From Trifolium pratense (lineage: Eukaryota; Streptophyta; Magnoliopsida; Fabales; Fabaceae), in assembly GCF_020283565.1 (NCBI RefSeq), contig NC_060060.1:60993257-61057256 (forward strand): a DNA stretch of 64,000 bases. The letters run 5' to 3'. The notes under the pieces are model-generated. The model searched no databases, was not told the origin of the DNA, and saw nothing but the letters and a program-made list of their open reading frames with translations. Below are positions 20,869 to 32,879 of this stretch, piece after piece; positions within the stretch are counted from its first letter, which is position 1, and the number at the start of each line of letters is the position of its first letter. The position numbers and the translations under genes are program-made.

Positions 20869-21433
20869 CTCCATCTATCCCAAAATAAATGATATCTTTG
20901 ACCATGTTTACGTTTGTCAATGCCCATCTTTAATCGTTAATATTTTTAGTTATGTATTATTAAAAACTATAAAAGTTGTATATTTTGAAAATACCCATTG
21001 AGACAAATCAAACAACATCTCATATGCTAATATTTGCATGTATATATTAGTAGAAAAATAAGATCAAAGAAGATCATATGAATAGTACACTAAGGGCCCG
21101 TTTGGCCTAACTTTTTTTAGGTGTAGAAGCTCTTTTAATCATAAAGCTAGAAATAATAGCTTTTTAACTAAAGTTAAAATTGTTTGGTAAATCTTAATTT
21201 TTTTTATAAAAAAAATTTAAAAGTTATTGTTTTTTCTTATTATAATAGGGTTAAAAAATATATTTGATAATATATTATAATTTTCCTAACATATAGAAAC
21301 AATTTTTTTTACTATAGCTTTTAAAAATTGTTGTTTGACCTAACTTCTTACTTTTAAGTAAAAAGAAGGGGAAAAAGCTAGGTCAAACGGACCCTAAGTC
21401 AAAATTAGGTCATTTATTTTGGGACGGAGGGAG
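20869..21433. mobile_element. Stowaway MITE interrupted by a Tourist-like MITE
   Basis: The left end CTCCATCTATCCCAAAATAA and right end TTATTTTGGGACGGAGGGAG are inverted and flanked by TA on both sides, a Tc1/mariner-type (Stowaway) signature. The body is split by the element at 21,094-21,394. Confidence 0.75.
21094..21394. mobile_element. Tourist-like (PIF/Harbinger) MITE
   Basis: Inverted ends GGGCCCGTTTGGCCTAACTT and its imperfect complement AGGTCAAACGGACCC, flanked by TAA at 21,091-21,093 and 21,395-21,397. A TAA/TTA duplication and GGGCC...TTTGG termini are typical of PIF/Harbinger MITEs. Confidence 0.75.
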
Positions 21434-22073
21434 TATTTTTTATTTTCTAATATTAGATGTTAGGATCTTTTAAAAAGAGTTTAAAAGTTTATCTATAACA
21501 ATGTTTGTCCTCGTAGTTTTTTAGATGATTAATTTTGTTGTACTGAAAAGTTTGGCGACAATTTGTTATCCATCTACTTTTTATTCGTGAGTAATTATCT
21601 TTAATATATATATTATAATAAATCTTGACAAAGGTCAGAATAAAATATAACAAAATATTAAGGTGTACGAATTATTGTTCTGTGCTGTATTTTTTTATTG
21701 AATTTAGATCCCTTTTATTTGAAGACGAGATAGATACAAAAAGATATATAGTATATCCCACTACTAATTGGATTCCACAATCATTAGATTTTTGGCTTAA
21801 TTGCAGTTTTAATCTCCTATTTTTGCCATTTTGCAAAATTTATTTCTCTATTTTAAAATTTGACAATTTTCATCCCCCCATAAAATATTTTGTCTAAAAT
21901 ATGGTGTGATATGACCTAGTTCAAATTAAGATTATAAAAGATTTTTTTTACAATTTCGTCAATGTTGATATTTTCTCATCATCAGATTTTATACGACATC
22001 ATTTAAAACATACCACATCGTCAATTTATAGTTAAAAAATATGATGGAGGGACTAAAACTGTCAAATTTTAAA

Positions 22074-22385
22074 GGCTTAATTGCACTTTTGGTCCCTTAT
22101 CTTTATTTTAGGTTTCAAGTTGGTCCATTATCTTTTCTGCAAGTTTCAAGTTGGTCCCTTCCGTCAAATTTTTCACTATTACCGTTAAATTTGGACACGT
22201 GTCATCTTTTCAATGGTGGTTTTTGTTTGCCACGTGTCAAAATTTAACGGTAATGGTGAAAAATTTGACGGAGGGACTAACTTGAAACCTGCAGAAAAGA
22301 TAAGGGACCAACTTGAAACTTTTAAAAGATAAGAGACCAACTTGAAACCTAAAATAAAGATAAGGACCAAAAGTGCAATTAAGCC
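22074..22385. repeat. Near-perfect 312-bp hairpin element
   Basis: GGCTTAATTGCACTTTTGGT at the left is complementary to the right end (ACCAAAAGTGCAATTAAGCC), and the arms pair almost to the centre near 22,225 (CACGTGTC...GACACGTGG). A related, more decayed pair lies outside it (about 21,797 and 22,450), suggesting nested copies of one foldback family. It lies downstream of both converging genes. Confidence 0.75.
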
Positions 22386-22990
22386 AATTTTAAAATAGAA
22401 GGCCAATTATGTAAAATGTTGAAAATAAGGGACCAAAACTACAATTAAATTTTTTAAAATTTGTTTTAACTTTTATTTTTTTACTAAATATTTTGTTTTA
22501 ACTTATTAAATGCACTTATGGTCCCATTATTTTTTGTTCATTTTTAATAATTGATTCAATGCATTATAGTTTAATAATTGTTGTATTTAGTCTTATATTA
22601 TAATTCAAATACATCAGTTATTCAATAAATCTGGAAAAAAATACTTATATTTATGACCAGAGAGAATATGTACAAATCCATTATTGTAGCTAAAAACTTG
22701 AAGTTGCTGAAAATCACAACGATAAAAAAAAACTTGAGCACCAAGTAAAGAACCCCACATTAAGGAACCAAGGAAAATCAAATGATTCAAATGATTAAAA
22801 GTGTAGATCACAAAAAAATAAAAAATAAAAAACTGGTGATGATTTTATGGCCAATGGAAACAGTGGTGGAGCATGGCCAGATGTGGGTGGCGATGATATA
22901 AGGTTAAGGTTTGAGAGGAGAAGAATAAAGCTTGAAGTGAGGGAGAGAAACAAGTTGTGATAGTACTATAAAATAATTTTGGATCACAAG
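22386..22990. other. Non-coding spacer
   Basis: AT-rich, no coding sequence seen. It includes the probable 3' untranslated region of desaturase A. Confidence 0.45.
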
Positions 22991-23022
22991 AAAAATTAAC
23001 ATTGGGGAGAGACTTTAAAACT

Positions 23023-24261
23023 TCACAAGGACACCTCTTTATTGAAGATCCATTTGAATTTGTGGTTGATTTTGCTTGCTCGCTCATCACGACGTTCTTG
23101 TAGTCTCCTTATTCTAGGTGCAAGTCGACACACATAATCTTGTGCATGTTGCCCTTCGCTTGTCAATCCCCCGAGCTTCTCCAATTTCCACCGTTCAATT
23201 AAGAACTCTAATATATTAGCATAATCATCGGTCGTGTACACACCAATATGTTGTGCTATTGCAGAGAAATGATCAAAGAGGCATGTGTCTTGCCCGTCGT
23301 GCATCAAATGTGCGGGCATTGTAATCTTGTGATGCATGATATTTGCTATGGCCATCATAGCCTCTGTTGGGTCCACTTCTAGAAGCTTTTCCACAATTCT
23401 CACATATGCATTTTCGTGGCGCTTCTCATCTGCAGCAATAGTCCCACAAATGCGTGCAAGTGTCATATCGCCTCTCTCTTTAGCCAACCTACCTAAGTTG
23501 CCGTGTGACACAAATGTGGCTCGCTCTTGAAAGGATGTGTACATGAACCCCATGTATGGGTTGTTTTCGGTACCCAAATCCTACACCACCAACAATCAAT
23601 TAGTTTAATTTTTAAAAAAATGTGGAATCTTAAAAAAATTGTGGTGCAAGCATAAAATTTATATTGTGTGCATGTATATAATTTGACAAGTATATATTAC
23701 CACGCCAGCTCCAATTAAATAATGGATGGTTTTTTCAATCGTTTGCATATCAACTCGACCAGAGAGATAGAGATAAGTTTTAAGTAAATCTCCATGTCTA
23801 TTTTCTTCAACGGTCCAAGAGCGTGACCATATAGCCCATGGTGTGAGACTTGAACCACTCTCGTCCCCCACTCCATCTAACTTGTTTATCCATGTTTGGT
23901 ATGTAGGCAGTGCTTCCTCAGTAATCATAGCACCCGCTAAAACTACTAGGTAATCGTCTGGAAGCTCAGCCGTTCGATCCCTTAAGGCCTTCACATGATC
24001 AATGAACTCATCCGATGACAACGATGAATCTGGCAACAAGTTATGGGGTTGCCAACTATCCTCAATTGGTTTGACCAGTGGCAAAATACTTTCTAATGCC
24101 CATTTCTCTAGTGATTTGAACACTTCTATTTTCTCATGTGGCATAGAGTGTGTCTTTTGGGATTTTAAGGCCATTTTGTATGAGGACTTTAGGTGGCTTT
24201 GTATTGGGGTTCTTGCAGTTGCAAGTGGTAGTAGCCCATGTGAACGTATTAACATCACCAT
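23023..24261 (-). CDS. Acyl-[acyl-carrier-protein] desaturase A (plastid, stearoyl-ACP desaturase family)
   Basis: Two exons on the minus strand, 24,261-23,701 and 23,580-23,023; 372 aa. The start is the ATG at 24,261 (MVMLIRSHG), because the frame further upstream opens only on TTG. The first ~35 residues (basic, S/T-rich) look like a plastid transit peptide. The soluble di-iron desaturase core follows: [25 protein letters not shown] (EExxH), FQERATF and [12 protein letters not shown] (second EExxH-type motif), which together supply the iron ligands. [19 protein letters not shown] is typical of the family, which places a cis double bond, usually delta-9, in acyl-ACP in the stroma. Exact regiospecificity cannot be read from the sequence. 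The single 120-bp intron splits [15 protein letters not shown]. The paralogue is at 32,880. No defect seen. Confidence 0.92.
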
Positions 24262-24718
24262 ATTGTTTGCAATTCCCTTGTTTAAGAGAAACAATTGAGT
24301 TGAATATGAGGTAGAGGAAGTGAGGAACCGAGCAGCAATTTATATATGGGAAAGGACTAACAATCATACATTGTTTTCAATATTTTAAAATAGATTTAAA
24401 AAAATATTTTAGGCATAAAATATTTTTTTTTTTGTCTTAGATGAAATGATAATCCACTAAAAATAAATTCACATATAATTATGAGATCCCGGATTCGAAC
24501 TCGGATCACGACAACCTAATAATTTCGGCATTTTACCGGTTGAATAGATGTGCATAAATTGAGAAACCCATTTTGAAAAATTAATAAAGATAAATTATCG
24601 TTTTCAAATTTATTAGTACCACTTAAATTTATGTGACAATGGATATAAATTAATTGTTTCCAATTTTCCAAATATATTAGTTCCACCGGCAATTGCCTTG
24701 TATATTAATATAAGGGTC

Positions 24719-24894
24719 ATGCTAAGTGCCCCTGGGGCACTAGTTAAGCATAATAAAAAAGGAAACAAATGATAAAGTTAATGATGAGAGAGAATAACTT
24801 TTCACATCATTAAAACATTGAATACACAATTTATGAGATAAAACTTTTATATTTGTATCCTTAACTAGTAGTGTCCGGGGACACTGTTTAGCAT
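24719..24894. mobile_element. MITE-like inverted repeat
   Basis: ATGCTAAGTGCCCCTGGGGC and the complementary right end (...GTCCGGGGACACTGTTTAGCAT) enclose about 175 bp. A related sequence is at 25,251-25,423. Confidence 0.6.
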
Positions 24895-24930
24895 TTTCCT
24901 TAATATAAATGTCTCCAACTCTTCAAAATG

Positions 24931-25110
24931 GGATTTGGATCCTCTCCATCACTCTCCTCTCCATCTCTCTCCATCCTCTCTATCTCTCTTAATCTCACTC
25001 TCTCTCATTATTATTTTAAAACTTTTTATTGAAGAGAGAGATTGAAATTAAGAGAGAGATAGAGAGGATTGAGAGAGATGGAGAGGAGAGTGAAGGAGAG
25101 GATCCATTCA
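24931..25110. mobile_element. CT/GA-rich hairpin element with 10-bp target duplication
   Basis: The left arm (GGATCCTCTCCATCACTCTC...) pairs along most of its length with the right arm (...GAGAGTGAAGGAGAGGATCC). CTTCAAAATG occurs at 24,921-24,930 and again at 25,111-25,120. A 9-10 bp duplication suggests a Mutator-type MITE. Confidence 0.75.
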
Positions 25111-25250
25111 CTTCAAAATGTCAACTAAATGAAAGGTGCATTTTGGCGTTTACGTACACTGCACATTCTCTTGAGCAGCCACCACCTTGAGAGTTAGTAT
25201 CTCTCCGTTTATTATTCTTTCCATTTCTTTTTATTATTATATAATGGCAA

Positions 25251-25423
25251 ATGCTAAATAGTGTTCCAGAAACACTATTTAAGAATTTAAATGTAAAAAG
25301 TTTATCTTGAGTATTGTGTAGTCAACACATAAAAGTCTAAATTTTAATTTTTTTCAATGCATAACTTCTCTTTTATTTCTTCTTTTAGTTTCTTAACTAG
25401 TGCCTTGGGGGCACTAGTTAGCA
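25251..25423. mobile_element. MITE-like inverted repeat, relative of 24,719-24,894
   Basis: Starts ATGCTAAATAGTGTTCC and ends TGGGGGCACTAGTTAGCA. The terminal words match the sister copy. Confidence 0.5.
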
Positions 25424-26912
25424 AGACCCTTATATAATTTTAGTAATATAAATATAAAAGTGTGACATTAAGTGAGTCTAAATTTCTTTTATATACCGCA
25501 AAACAGTTAAAAACTTTAATAACAAAAAAAATGAAAAAAAAATAAAAATAAAGACGATCCCAACTACCAGTCTCCCGCCATGCCGATAGCCACCAACAAC
25601 TAAATGAAAGGTGAAGCACCTAACTATTCATTAGGTGACATTTAATATGGACAATCATTAAACTTGTCAACCATATAGATCACATCAAATTAATAATTGG
25701 ATTTTACCTCAATATATTAATGAGAAAGGCTAACGGTTTTGAGATACTCTTTAAGCATTAAATTTAAAGAAATTATTTATTCAAAAAGTTAAATTTTTAA
25801 ATTCTTAATAAATTGACTTCATATATTTTTATAAAAATTTCATAAAAACATACTATTTAAGATATTTAAAGAGTGTCCTAAAACATTCGATGACAAGACC
25901 CTATATTAAATATGGTTGTTGCTAATTTGTGCTCTAACAGTATATATTAAGAAATTTAAAATTAACTAAGACATTGAGTTCAAGTGATTTTAATGAGCTT
26001 TCTTTAGGACTAATGATTTGTGAGTATCCGAGTTCGATTCCCGCCCCTTTCCCTGAAAATCAGAGGATTAATACAAAAAAAATCTAAAACAAAAAAATTT
26101 GCATTGAAAAAATTATATTTTGAAATCTAAAAAATATCCTCGAGTATGTTTTCTATGGTAAATGTTTAACGCAGTAAACAATCACATTGTTGAAAAAAAA
26201 TTGAAGAAGTAAATTATTATTTTTTTGTATTAACTCTCTGGTTTCTAGGAAAGGGGTCGCGATAATTTATAATTCGGCAGCGAGGTAAGTAAGATCTAGC
26301 CAAAAATTGTTCCCACCATAAAAGCTTATTCTTTATTGGGGAGCTCATTAGTCACTTGAGCTATCATGTTTAAGAAGCAAAAATGTTTATTAAAAGTGGG
26401 GTACGTGGAAAATCACAAAACTAAAATCACATTGTTGAAAAATGATCGGACGACTTTGAAGCACCCACTGCTATTTCCCACCGTTTTTATCTCATCCGTT
26501 TTTCTTTTAATCGGACGGTCGAAAACAAACTCATCTCCCTCCTTGCCCAACTACCTTCAACACACTCAAGAGCCACCATAAGATTTAAGAGGAAAATAGT
26601 AAAAGATTTCTAATTAATCATCTGCAAAAATTTCACCACCAAAATCATCAATAGCCTGAAACAAAACCAAGTCCAATTAGAACCCGGAAGCAGAGATGAA
26701 CTAAACCTCAAAACAAAATCAAATGTCATTGTCGATATTATTAAATCGGATGTTTTTACTTAAATTCAAATGTAAATATTTTGCTAATAAAAAAAACTGA
26801 AATACAAATGTAATAAACACATCTTTTTGGTTTCTTGATATGTTAACTTAATAATAAAAGTTTAGGTCTTGTTTGATTCCCTTCTCAAAAACAATTTTTT
26901 AGTTTTTAAAAA
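25424..26912. other. Non-coding stretch with SINE-like remnants
   Basis: No gene seen. About 25,975-26,090 has a tRNA-like B-box word (GAGTTCGATTCCCGCCC) ending in an A-run, like a tRNA-derived SINE. A similar decayed B box is at 24,485-24,505 (GGATTCGAACTCGG). Confidence 0.4.
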
Positions 26913-27350
26913 GGCTTAAATGTGCAAAAGGTCCCGACACTTACGAGTCATTTAAGTTTTAGTCTCTGCATTTTAAAAACGTTTCATTTTGCCGGTGCAC
27001 TATATTTTATTTTAAAGAATGTGTAGATTTGATTTATGAGTTTTGGTTGAATTGTTTGATCTTTCGATTGAAGAATGTGTAGATATGATCAAAGATGCAA
27101 AATCATTTTTATTGATTTCTAGGTCATTAAGGGCATTTTTGTCCTTCCAATATATCTTTTTTATGAGTCAGCATGTATTAAGCCCAATCATCAGTGCCAC
27201 ATGTTCAAAATTATGACACATCAGCTTAAAAATGACCTAGTGACTATTTTTAAAATAAAATGAAAGTGCAGTGTGGCAAATTTAAAGATTTTTAAAATGT
27301 AGGGACTAAAATTCAAATGACCCATAAGTACAAGAACATTTTGCATATAT
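26913..27350. repeat. Imperfect inverted repeat (MITE-like)
   Basis: GGCTTAAATGTGCAAAAGGT...TTTAGTCTCTGCATTTTAAA at the left pairs with TTTAAAATGTAGGGACTAAA...ACATTTTGCATAT at the right. No target duplication was identified. Confidence 0.55.
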
Positions 27351-29234
27351 ATTCATTTTAAAACTTAAAAACTAAAAAACTTGATTAATAATCCAATTTT
27401 ACAAAAGTGTTTTCAAAAACTATTTTCCGTTTATGAGTTTTTAAAACAAAAAAAGTAAAACTGGTTCAAAAAATTTGGTTTTCTTCGTAGAAATAGTTTT
27501 CTAAAACACTTTTATAAAACACATTTTAAAAACTAAAAACCAAAATTATTTCAAACATGTTCTAAGTTAAAAATGCTCTAAATCTTATAATCTCATAATC
27601 TCATAATCTCAGTATACAGTTTCAATATACAGAGTTCAAGAATATTTTTTGGGTTTCAAATGTAAGTATTCTTGTTTTTCATAGTCAATGAAAATATGTC
27701 TTTTTTGGCTAACAATATCGTCGGCAAAAATAAAATATAGTCCGCAAACAATTTGTTTTGTTTGACAAATTTTCAGCAAGCAATCGAATACGTAGCCAAA
27801 GATGGTAGAAATAGATGGTACATATGATGGTCTTAGCTAGTGTATGGAGGGGATATGAACCTACAATATTGGTTTAACGCTCAAGTTAATATTTGAAAGA
27901 GGGAAAAATACTAAGTAAATTGAATAAAGATTGCATGCATAACATTGGGTTTAGGGATATATGTATTTATAGGCCAAACTTTTCATGAGTATGCATAAAG
28001 AGTGATAATTCTACTACGTTCGTTGGACCGAGAATAGTACAATTTTAGAGCTATAGTGGATTCTTATTGGTTGAATCCATGTGATGACCAATTGCCCTTT
28101 GTCTTCTCTGTTGAACCTTAGGTACATTGTGCTTTAGTTCAGTTCGGAACACTTAAGATGATTTTATTTTCCAAAATTGAAGATTAGGAAAAAATATTGT
28201 ATTTTTTTTATCTGAATATTCAATTTTAAAGTTTTATGTATAAAAAACATTAAGTATAGGAATAAACCATCAATATAACGAAATAGATATTATATATGAC
28301 CAACGAGATTTAGAGTTTACAAGAGAATAATAACTAATTAACTAAATCTAATACCAATAATAGAGTGAATTAGTTACTCATAAGTATATATGGTTATAAC
28401 CTTACAATACAATACTAGAAAGAGATGGAAAGATGATAAATGATGGTTCTTCCGCTCCTCTTGGCCGCTCTCCATCACCTTTGTCTTTTCTTCCGCTATT
28501 TTTTATGTTATGTGTTGTAGAAAATTAATGGATTCCATAAAATAAAGTATGAGTTACCTTTATAAGTGGCAAAAAGTGGATTGTCGCTTAGCGACAAAGT
28601 GGCTCACTTAGCAAAGTAGATATTTTCACGCTGAAGTACTTCCAAGCTTAGTTAAACTGCCTTAGCTCGCTTAGTGACGGATTGGTCGCTAAGCAACAGT
28701 GGGATCATTTAAATTTCTTCACTTTCTGGTTAGCCTCACTTTGTCGTCGCTTAACCACCAACTTAAACTCGAAATCTTTACTCTTCATTCCAAAATCCAT
28801 TAAATTCAAAATTACCTAACAAAAGTGTTGAAATTAGGTAGCATAATTGACTAATTTACTAATATTTACAATTAGTTGGGTTGTTGATACGAAATTTCTT
28901 TTAAAGCAAGCGAATAAAACTTTAAAATATAGGTAAAATCACCGTTTTTTAGCACTTATCAATTAATGAAAATATATTTAAAATAACAATATTAAATGGT
29001 TTTAAAATGATTACATTTTGTTTATAATAGTGACTAAGATTTGATGCTTTTTGTTTTCTTATAATTAATAGTGATTAGTAACACATAAAATGTAAATGCA
29101 AACTTTAGGAGAATTCCGATGATTATTTTGATATTCTAGGGAATAAAAAGCATTTTTTTGAAGCAAGGGAATAAAATTGCAAACAGAAAATATTGTGAAA
29201 AATATTTAATTAATCTAAATATTTTTTATTTAAT
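27351..29234. other. Non-coding AT-rich stretch
   Basis: No gene recognised. The only notable content is at 28,570-28,760, with repeated CGCTTAGCGAC / TCGCTAAGC words, a style seen in retrotransposon untranslated regions. Confidence 0.45.
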
Positions 29235-29251
29235 AGCACCCCACTTAATTT
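29235..29251. repeat. LINE target-site duplication, left
   Basis: AGCACCCCACTTAATTT (17 bp), repeated exactly at 29,772-29,788. Confidence 0.85.
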
Positions 29252-29771
29252 TTTTTTGAACAAGGCAAAATGAGATATATATTAACTAAACCAGACTCCC
29301 CAGCACAAGACGTACCGAAGTAGACTACAGAAGTTTACAAGATGAAACAAACAAACAAAACATATACAAAGGTCATACAAGGCCCAGACAAAGTAGAGGA
29401 CTAGACCACCAGCTATGGTAGTTCAAAGCTAACGTAATACTCGTCGACTTCAACCACCTAAATGAAAACAGCTTGATCTTGTCCAACAAAACATGGGGCA
29501 TATCTGCTGAGCCTCGAAACAATCGGTGATTTCTCTCCGTCCATACAACCCAAACGCAAACAAGCCAAATGAGCTGTAGAAAAGATCGACGCGCTCGAGA
29601 TCCACCTGCTGAAGATGTGAACTGAATAAAGTGATCACGCAAACAGACGAAATCTACCAAAGGAATGTCAATCCACGAACGCACTAAATCCCATAGAGAA
29701 GCAACAAAACCGCAAGATAGGAATAAGTGATGTGCCGATTCAGCCGCACCACATCCAAAAACACACATGTG
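29252..29771 (-). mobile_element. 5'-truncated LINE, 3' end with zf-RVT region
   Basis: The minus strand encodes, over 29,768-29,373, the reverse-transcriptase zinc-binding region of plant LINEs: CVFGCGAAESAHHLFLSCGF, LWDLVRSWIDIP, then RRSFLQLIWLVCVWVVWTER and NHRLFRG. The left edge has a T-tract (poly-A on the minus strand). A 17-bp duplication flanks the whole, the signature of target-primed reverse transcription. The first part of ORF2 is absent (5' truncation). Confidence 0.88.
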
Positions 29772-29788
29772 AGCACCCCACTTAATTT
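29772..29788. repeat. LINE target-site duplication, right
   Basis: AGCACCCCACTTAATTT, identical to 29,235-29,251. Confidence 0.85.
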
Positions 29789-29972
29789 AATTAAGAAATA
29801 TTTAATAATTGACCTTAAATGTTGATGAAAAGCCACCAACCTGTCCCTGCTTGTGTTTGTCATCAATATTCCATCTACATAATATTAATTGAAAACACTT
29901 TTGGTCCCATAGCTCCACAGATTGGTCAACAAAAATTTTAGTATTAAAAAAGGACAAGTCTTAACCTTCACT

Positions 29973-29979
29973 TATAAAT
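29973..29979 (+). promoter_or_regulatory. Probable TATA box of phytocyanin 2
   Basis: TATAAAT in CACTTATAAATTTG, conserved with phytocyanin 1. Confidence 0.6.
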
Positions 29980-30024
29980 TTGCTCTAAGGCACTTATTGT
30001 TTACACTAAAATAGAATATCAAAT

Positions 30025-31855
30025 ATGTCTAAGGGAAGAGGCAGTGCATCAATGAACATGGTCATTGTGATTTCAATGATATGCATTTTTGTTATAGCTA
30101 AAAATACTAATGCAGAAACTCACAAAGTTGGAGGACCTAAGGGATGGACCTTCGGCATTGTGAGTTGGCCCAATGGTAAAACGTTTAAAGCTGGCGATGT
30201 ACTCGGTAAGTTTAAATTTACACACATAGTTGAAGTTTGAACCACGTAAAATTTTGATATTTTTTATCGGCCAAAAAACTATAATTTGTAAGCATTTATT
30301 GACATTCTTAATTATGAGTAGAGATCCTCTTCATTTTCCAAAAGAAATTGTGTTGTCCATTATTATAGTTTTGAAATAAATCAATGATATAAATGCACGT
30401 TTTTTCGAGAATCATTAACATTATTTGAATATTTATACATCAAAACTTTAGTATTTCCAATTTCCATTTCTTTTAAGCTATGGAGAGGATCCCAACCCCT
30501 TAATTATATATGAATGTATTCCATTTTTCTCAATATTTTTTAAAATTTTTTTGGAAGAAATTGCAACATTAGTCTACTTTTATTTTTATTTTGTGAAAAT
30601 ATTTTCTACTTTTTATTTTTAAAAATCCGTGTTAGTTTTACAAGTTAACAAGTAGAAACTAAACATTTGTACCAAAAAAGTAGAAACTAAACATTGAAAT
30701 TGAGTTATTGTGACTAGATGATGCATTTGAAGATTATTCTTTTTTTGTTTTTCCAATATCATATTTAAAGAAATAAACAAAATAATTCTTTTGACATTTT
30801 CATTATTTTCAAAAACGCAAAACTAATCAAGATATATAATTGTTCACCTCAAGAGTCTCTTTTTTCTTTGTTGAAAGCAAAACTAACACATATTTTAGGA
30901 AATGTAAAAAGAAATTATTTTCACAAATTAAACAGAACCATATTTTAACAAAGAAACTCGTCTATTATATTTGTTTTATTTATTTGACTTTGTGTGTGGA
31001 TATAATTGCTGTGTGATCTGATCGATACACTTAAATACCATATTAAATTTTGTTAATAGATTTAATTCAATCTAACAAAATCGACTTGTAAGAATATTTT
31101 TTCTTTGTAGTAAACTCTTATCGGACTCAATTTAATCATCGTGGGATTCAATTTTATTTTTTTTGAACAACAAACAATGAATTTTATTAACAATGAAATG
31201 AAATAAGTACAAGAGATACTTAGCCCACCTCAGTAGAAAAAGTACAAGTCTATACATACCTATAAAAAAAATTAGCGAGCGATACAATTACAAGGATTAA
31301 CACGTCATTCATAAAACAAACATGAGGTTTTACTCTTCTTAGCTACCAACCATTTCCATGAAGTAATTTGAACTTTGTCGAATAATTCTTCCGCGCCTAC
31401 CTCTATTACCGAAAAGACGTTATCATTCCTAGCACGCCATATATAATGTCCAAACCACCGCATGTTTCCCAATATATTGTAATATATGTTTTAATTCACT
31501 TATTTTAGTTTTATAATTTGTTAAAAACTTATCTAAATTTCGATAATTTAAATATTTACTTTGTATACATAAAATTGGTAGTTAGTGGTTGAGTTATCTG
31601 ATATTACGTACCCTGTAAATTGGTATTATATATATATTTTTTTTTTTTTTTGCAGTTTTCAACTACAATGCAAAGCTACACAATTTGGTTGCCGTGGACG
31701 AAAATGGATACAAACGGTGCAAGACCCCGGCAGGTGCTCAAGTGTTGCGAACAGGAAATGACGAAATCGAGCTAGCTAGCGGGGCAAACTATTTCATATG
31801 CAACGTTCCTGGTCACTGCCAAACTGGGATGAAGATTTCTATCAATGTAGATTAG
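30025..31855 (+). CDS. Phytocyanin 2 (basic blue protein/plantacyanin type)
   Basis: Two exons, 30,025-30,205 and 31,656-31,855, with GTAAG donor and TTGCAG acceptor, encoding 126 aa. A signal peptide covers about residues 10-31 (MVIVISMICIFVIAKNTNA). The cupredoxin domain follows (ETHKVGGPKGWTFG). Copper ligands are present: His in KLHNLVAV, and Cys, His and Met in FICNVPGHCQTGMKI. The protein is close to phytocyanin 1 but differs around the copper site surface (ENGYKRCKTPAGAQVL against KSGHNSCKATGGAKVF), so the pair may have diverged in charge or partner. It should be secreted and soluble; no GPI tail is seen. The 1.45-kb intron contains an antisense LINE fragment. Confidence 0.92.
31160..31475 (-). 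mobile_element. LINE 3' fragment in the phytocyanin 2 intron
   Basis: On the minus strand the sequence encodes a HYIWRARNDNVF-type motif followed by SWKWL, typical of the tail of plant LINE ORF2 proteins. The left edge has a T-tract (31,158-31,165), matching a poly-A tail on the minus strand. A clean target duplication was not found. Confidence 0.65.
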
Positions 31856-31929
31856 TGTTTGATTACCAAAAATAAAAGCATCAATATTGTTGCTCCGGAA
31901 ATAATATATATGTAACTCTTTAATGGAGT

Positions 31930-32760
31930 GCGTTCTTTAAGTGGTTAAAAAAAAAATATACTAAATAAGTTTCAAGTCTTGCTAACTCAATTGTGTATAT
32001 CACTGGAGAGGGAGCAGAAATTTGTACCAGTTATAGAATTAAAAAGATAAATAAAAAGAAAGATATATATGTATTAAAAATATTAAAATTAAATCTTTTG
32101 AAGTATTTGATTATACAATAGTTAACATATGCCATAAGTTAGAGTAGTAAAATCAACTAATTAATGAGAGACATGTATTTGTGTTACAAAAGTAATTTAT
32201 AATATTAGTAATATTTTTTAAAATATCTTTTTAAAAAATAAATAATAATATTCACCATATTTATATGGTGATATATAAAACAACGTATGTACTTATATTT
32301 GATGTCAATATTTAGGTTTGAATAACATTATTTGTTTTATGCTCTGATTTCTATCTTTTAACTCTGCATTGTTGGTTGCTATATCTATTTTTTTTTATAG
32401 GGTTAAATAAGTTTTTTGTCTTATAAATATCTTGAATGTTGTTTTAGTCTCCTACAAATATTTTTTGTTAAAATTTTTTGTTTCTACTTTTAATCATATC
32501 TTGTGTACTTTAAAAAAACAAAATATTACCAAGGAACGTGGTATATGAATACGTTTCATATGCTAGAAAATTACCGAGAAAAGTGTCACTTGCTTTTATT
32601 TTTGTCAGATAATCTGGTGGTTTTAATTTTACCTTTAAAACGAATAAGTGAAATATTTGGAATTCAAATTTCAACTCCTACATATAAAATACGATATTTC
32701 TATCGATAGAGTTAAGTACAATAGACAATTGTCTCCTTTTACAGTAATACAAAACAAAAC
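31930..32760. other. Non-coding spacer
   Basis: AT-rich intergenic DNA between the converging phytocyanin 2 and desaturase B genes. No element recognised. Confidence 0.45.
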
Positions 32761-32879
32761 CACCGAAAGCTATTGACAAGTAATTTACTCAGACATGTGT
32801 TATTAATGTGATAGTACTATCAATAACTTTGGATCGCAAGGAAAGCGACATAACAGTGGAGGTTATAAAACTTCACAAA

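Larger units (their letters stand above)
19065..24330. repeat. Two-gene segmental duplication, copy 1
   Basis: Holds a phytocyanin (+) and an acyl-ACP desaturase (-) in the same order and orientation as 29,783-35,050. Similarity begins upstream of the phytocyanin (TTAATTAAGAAATA...TATTTAATAATTG) and includes the promoter TATA context CACTTATAAATTT. It ends near the desaturase start codon. Confidence 0.8.

Noticed and set aside
24262..24294. Longer N-terminus for desaturase A
   Set aside because: The extra codons would begin with TTG, and the corresponding region of desaturase B has no open frame.
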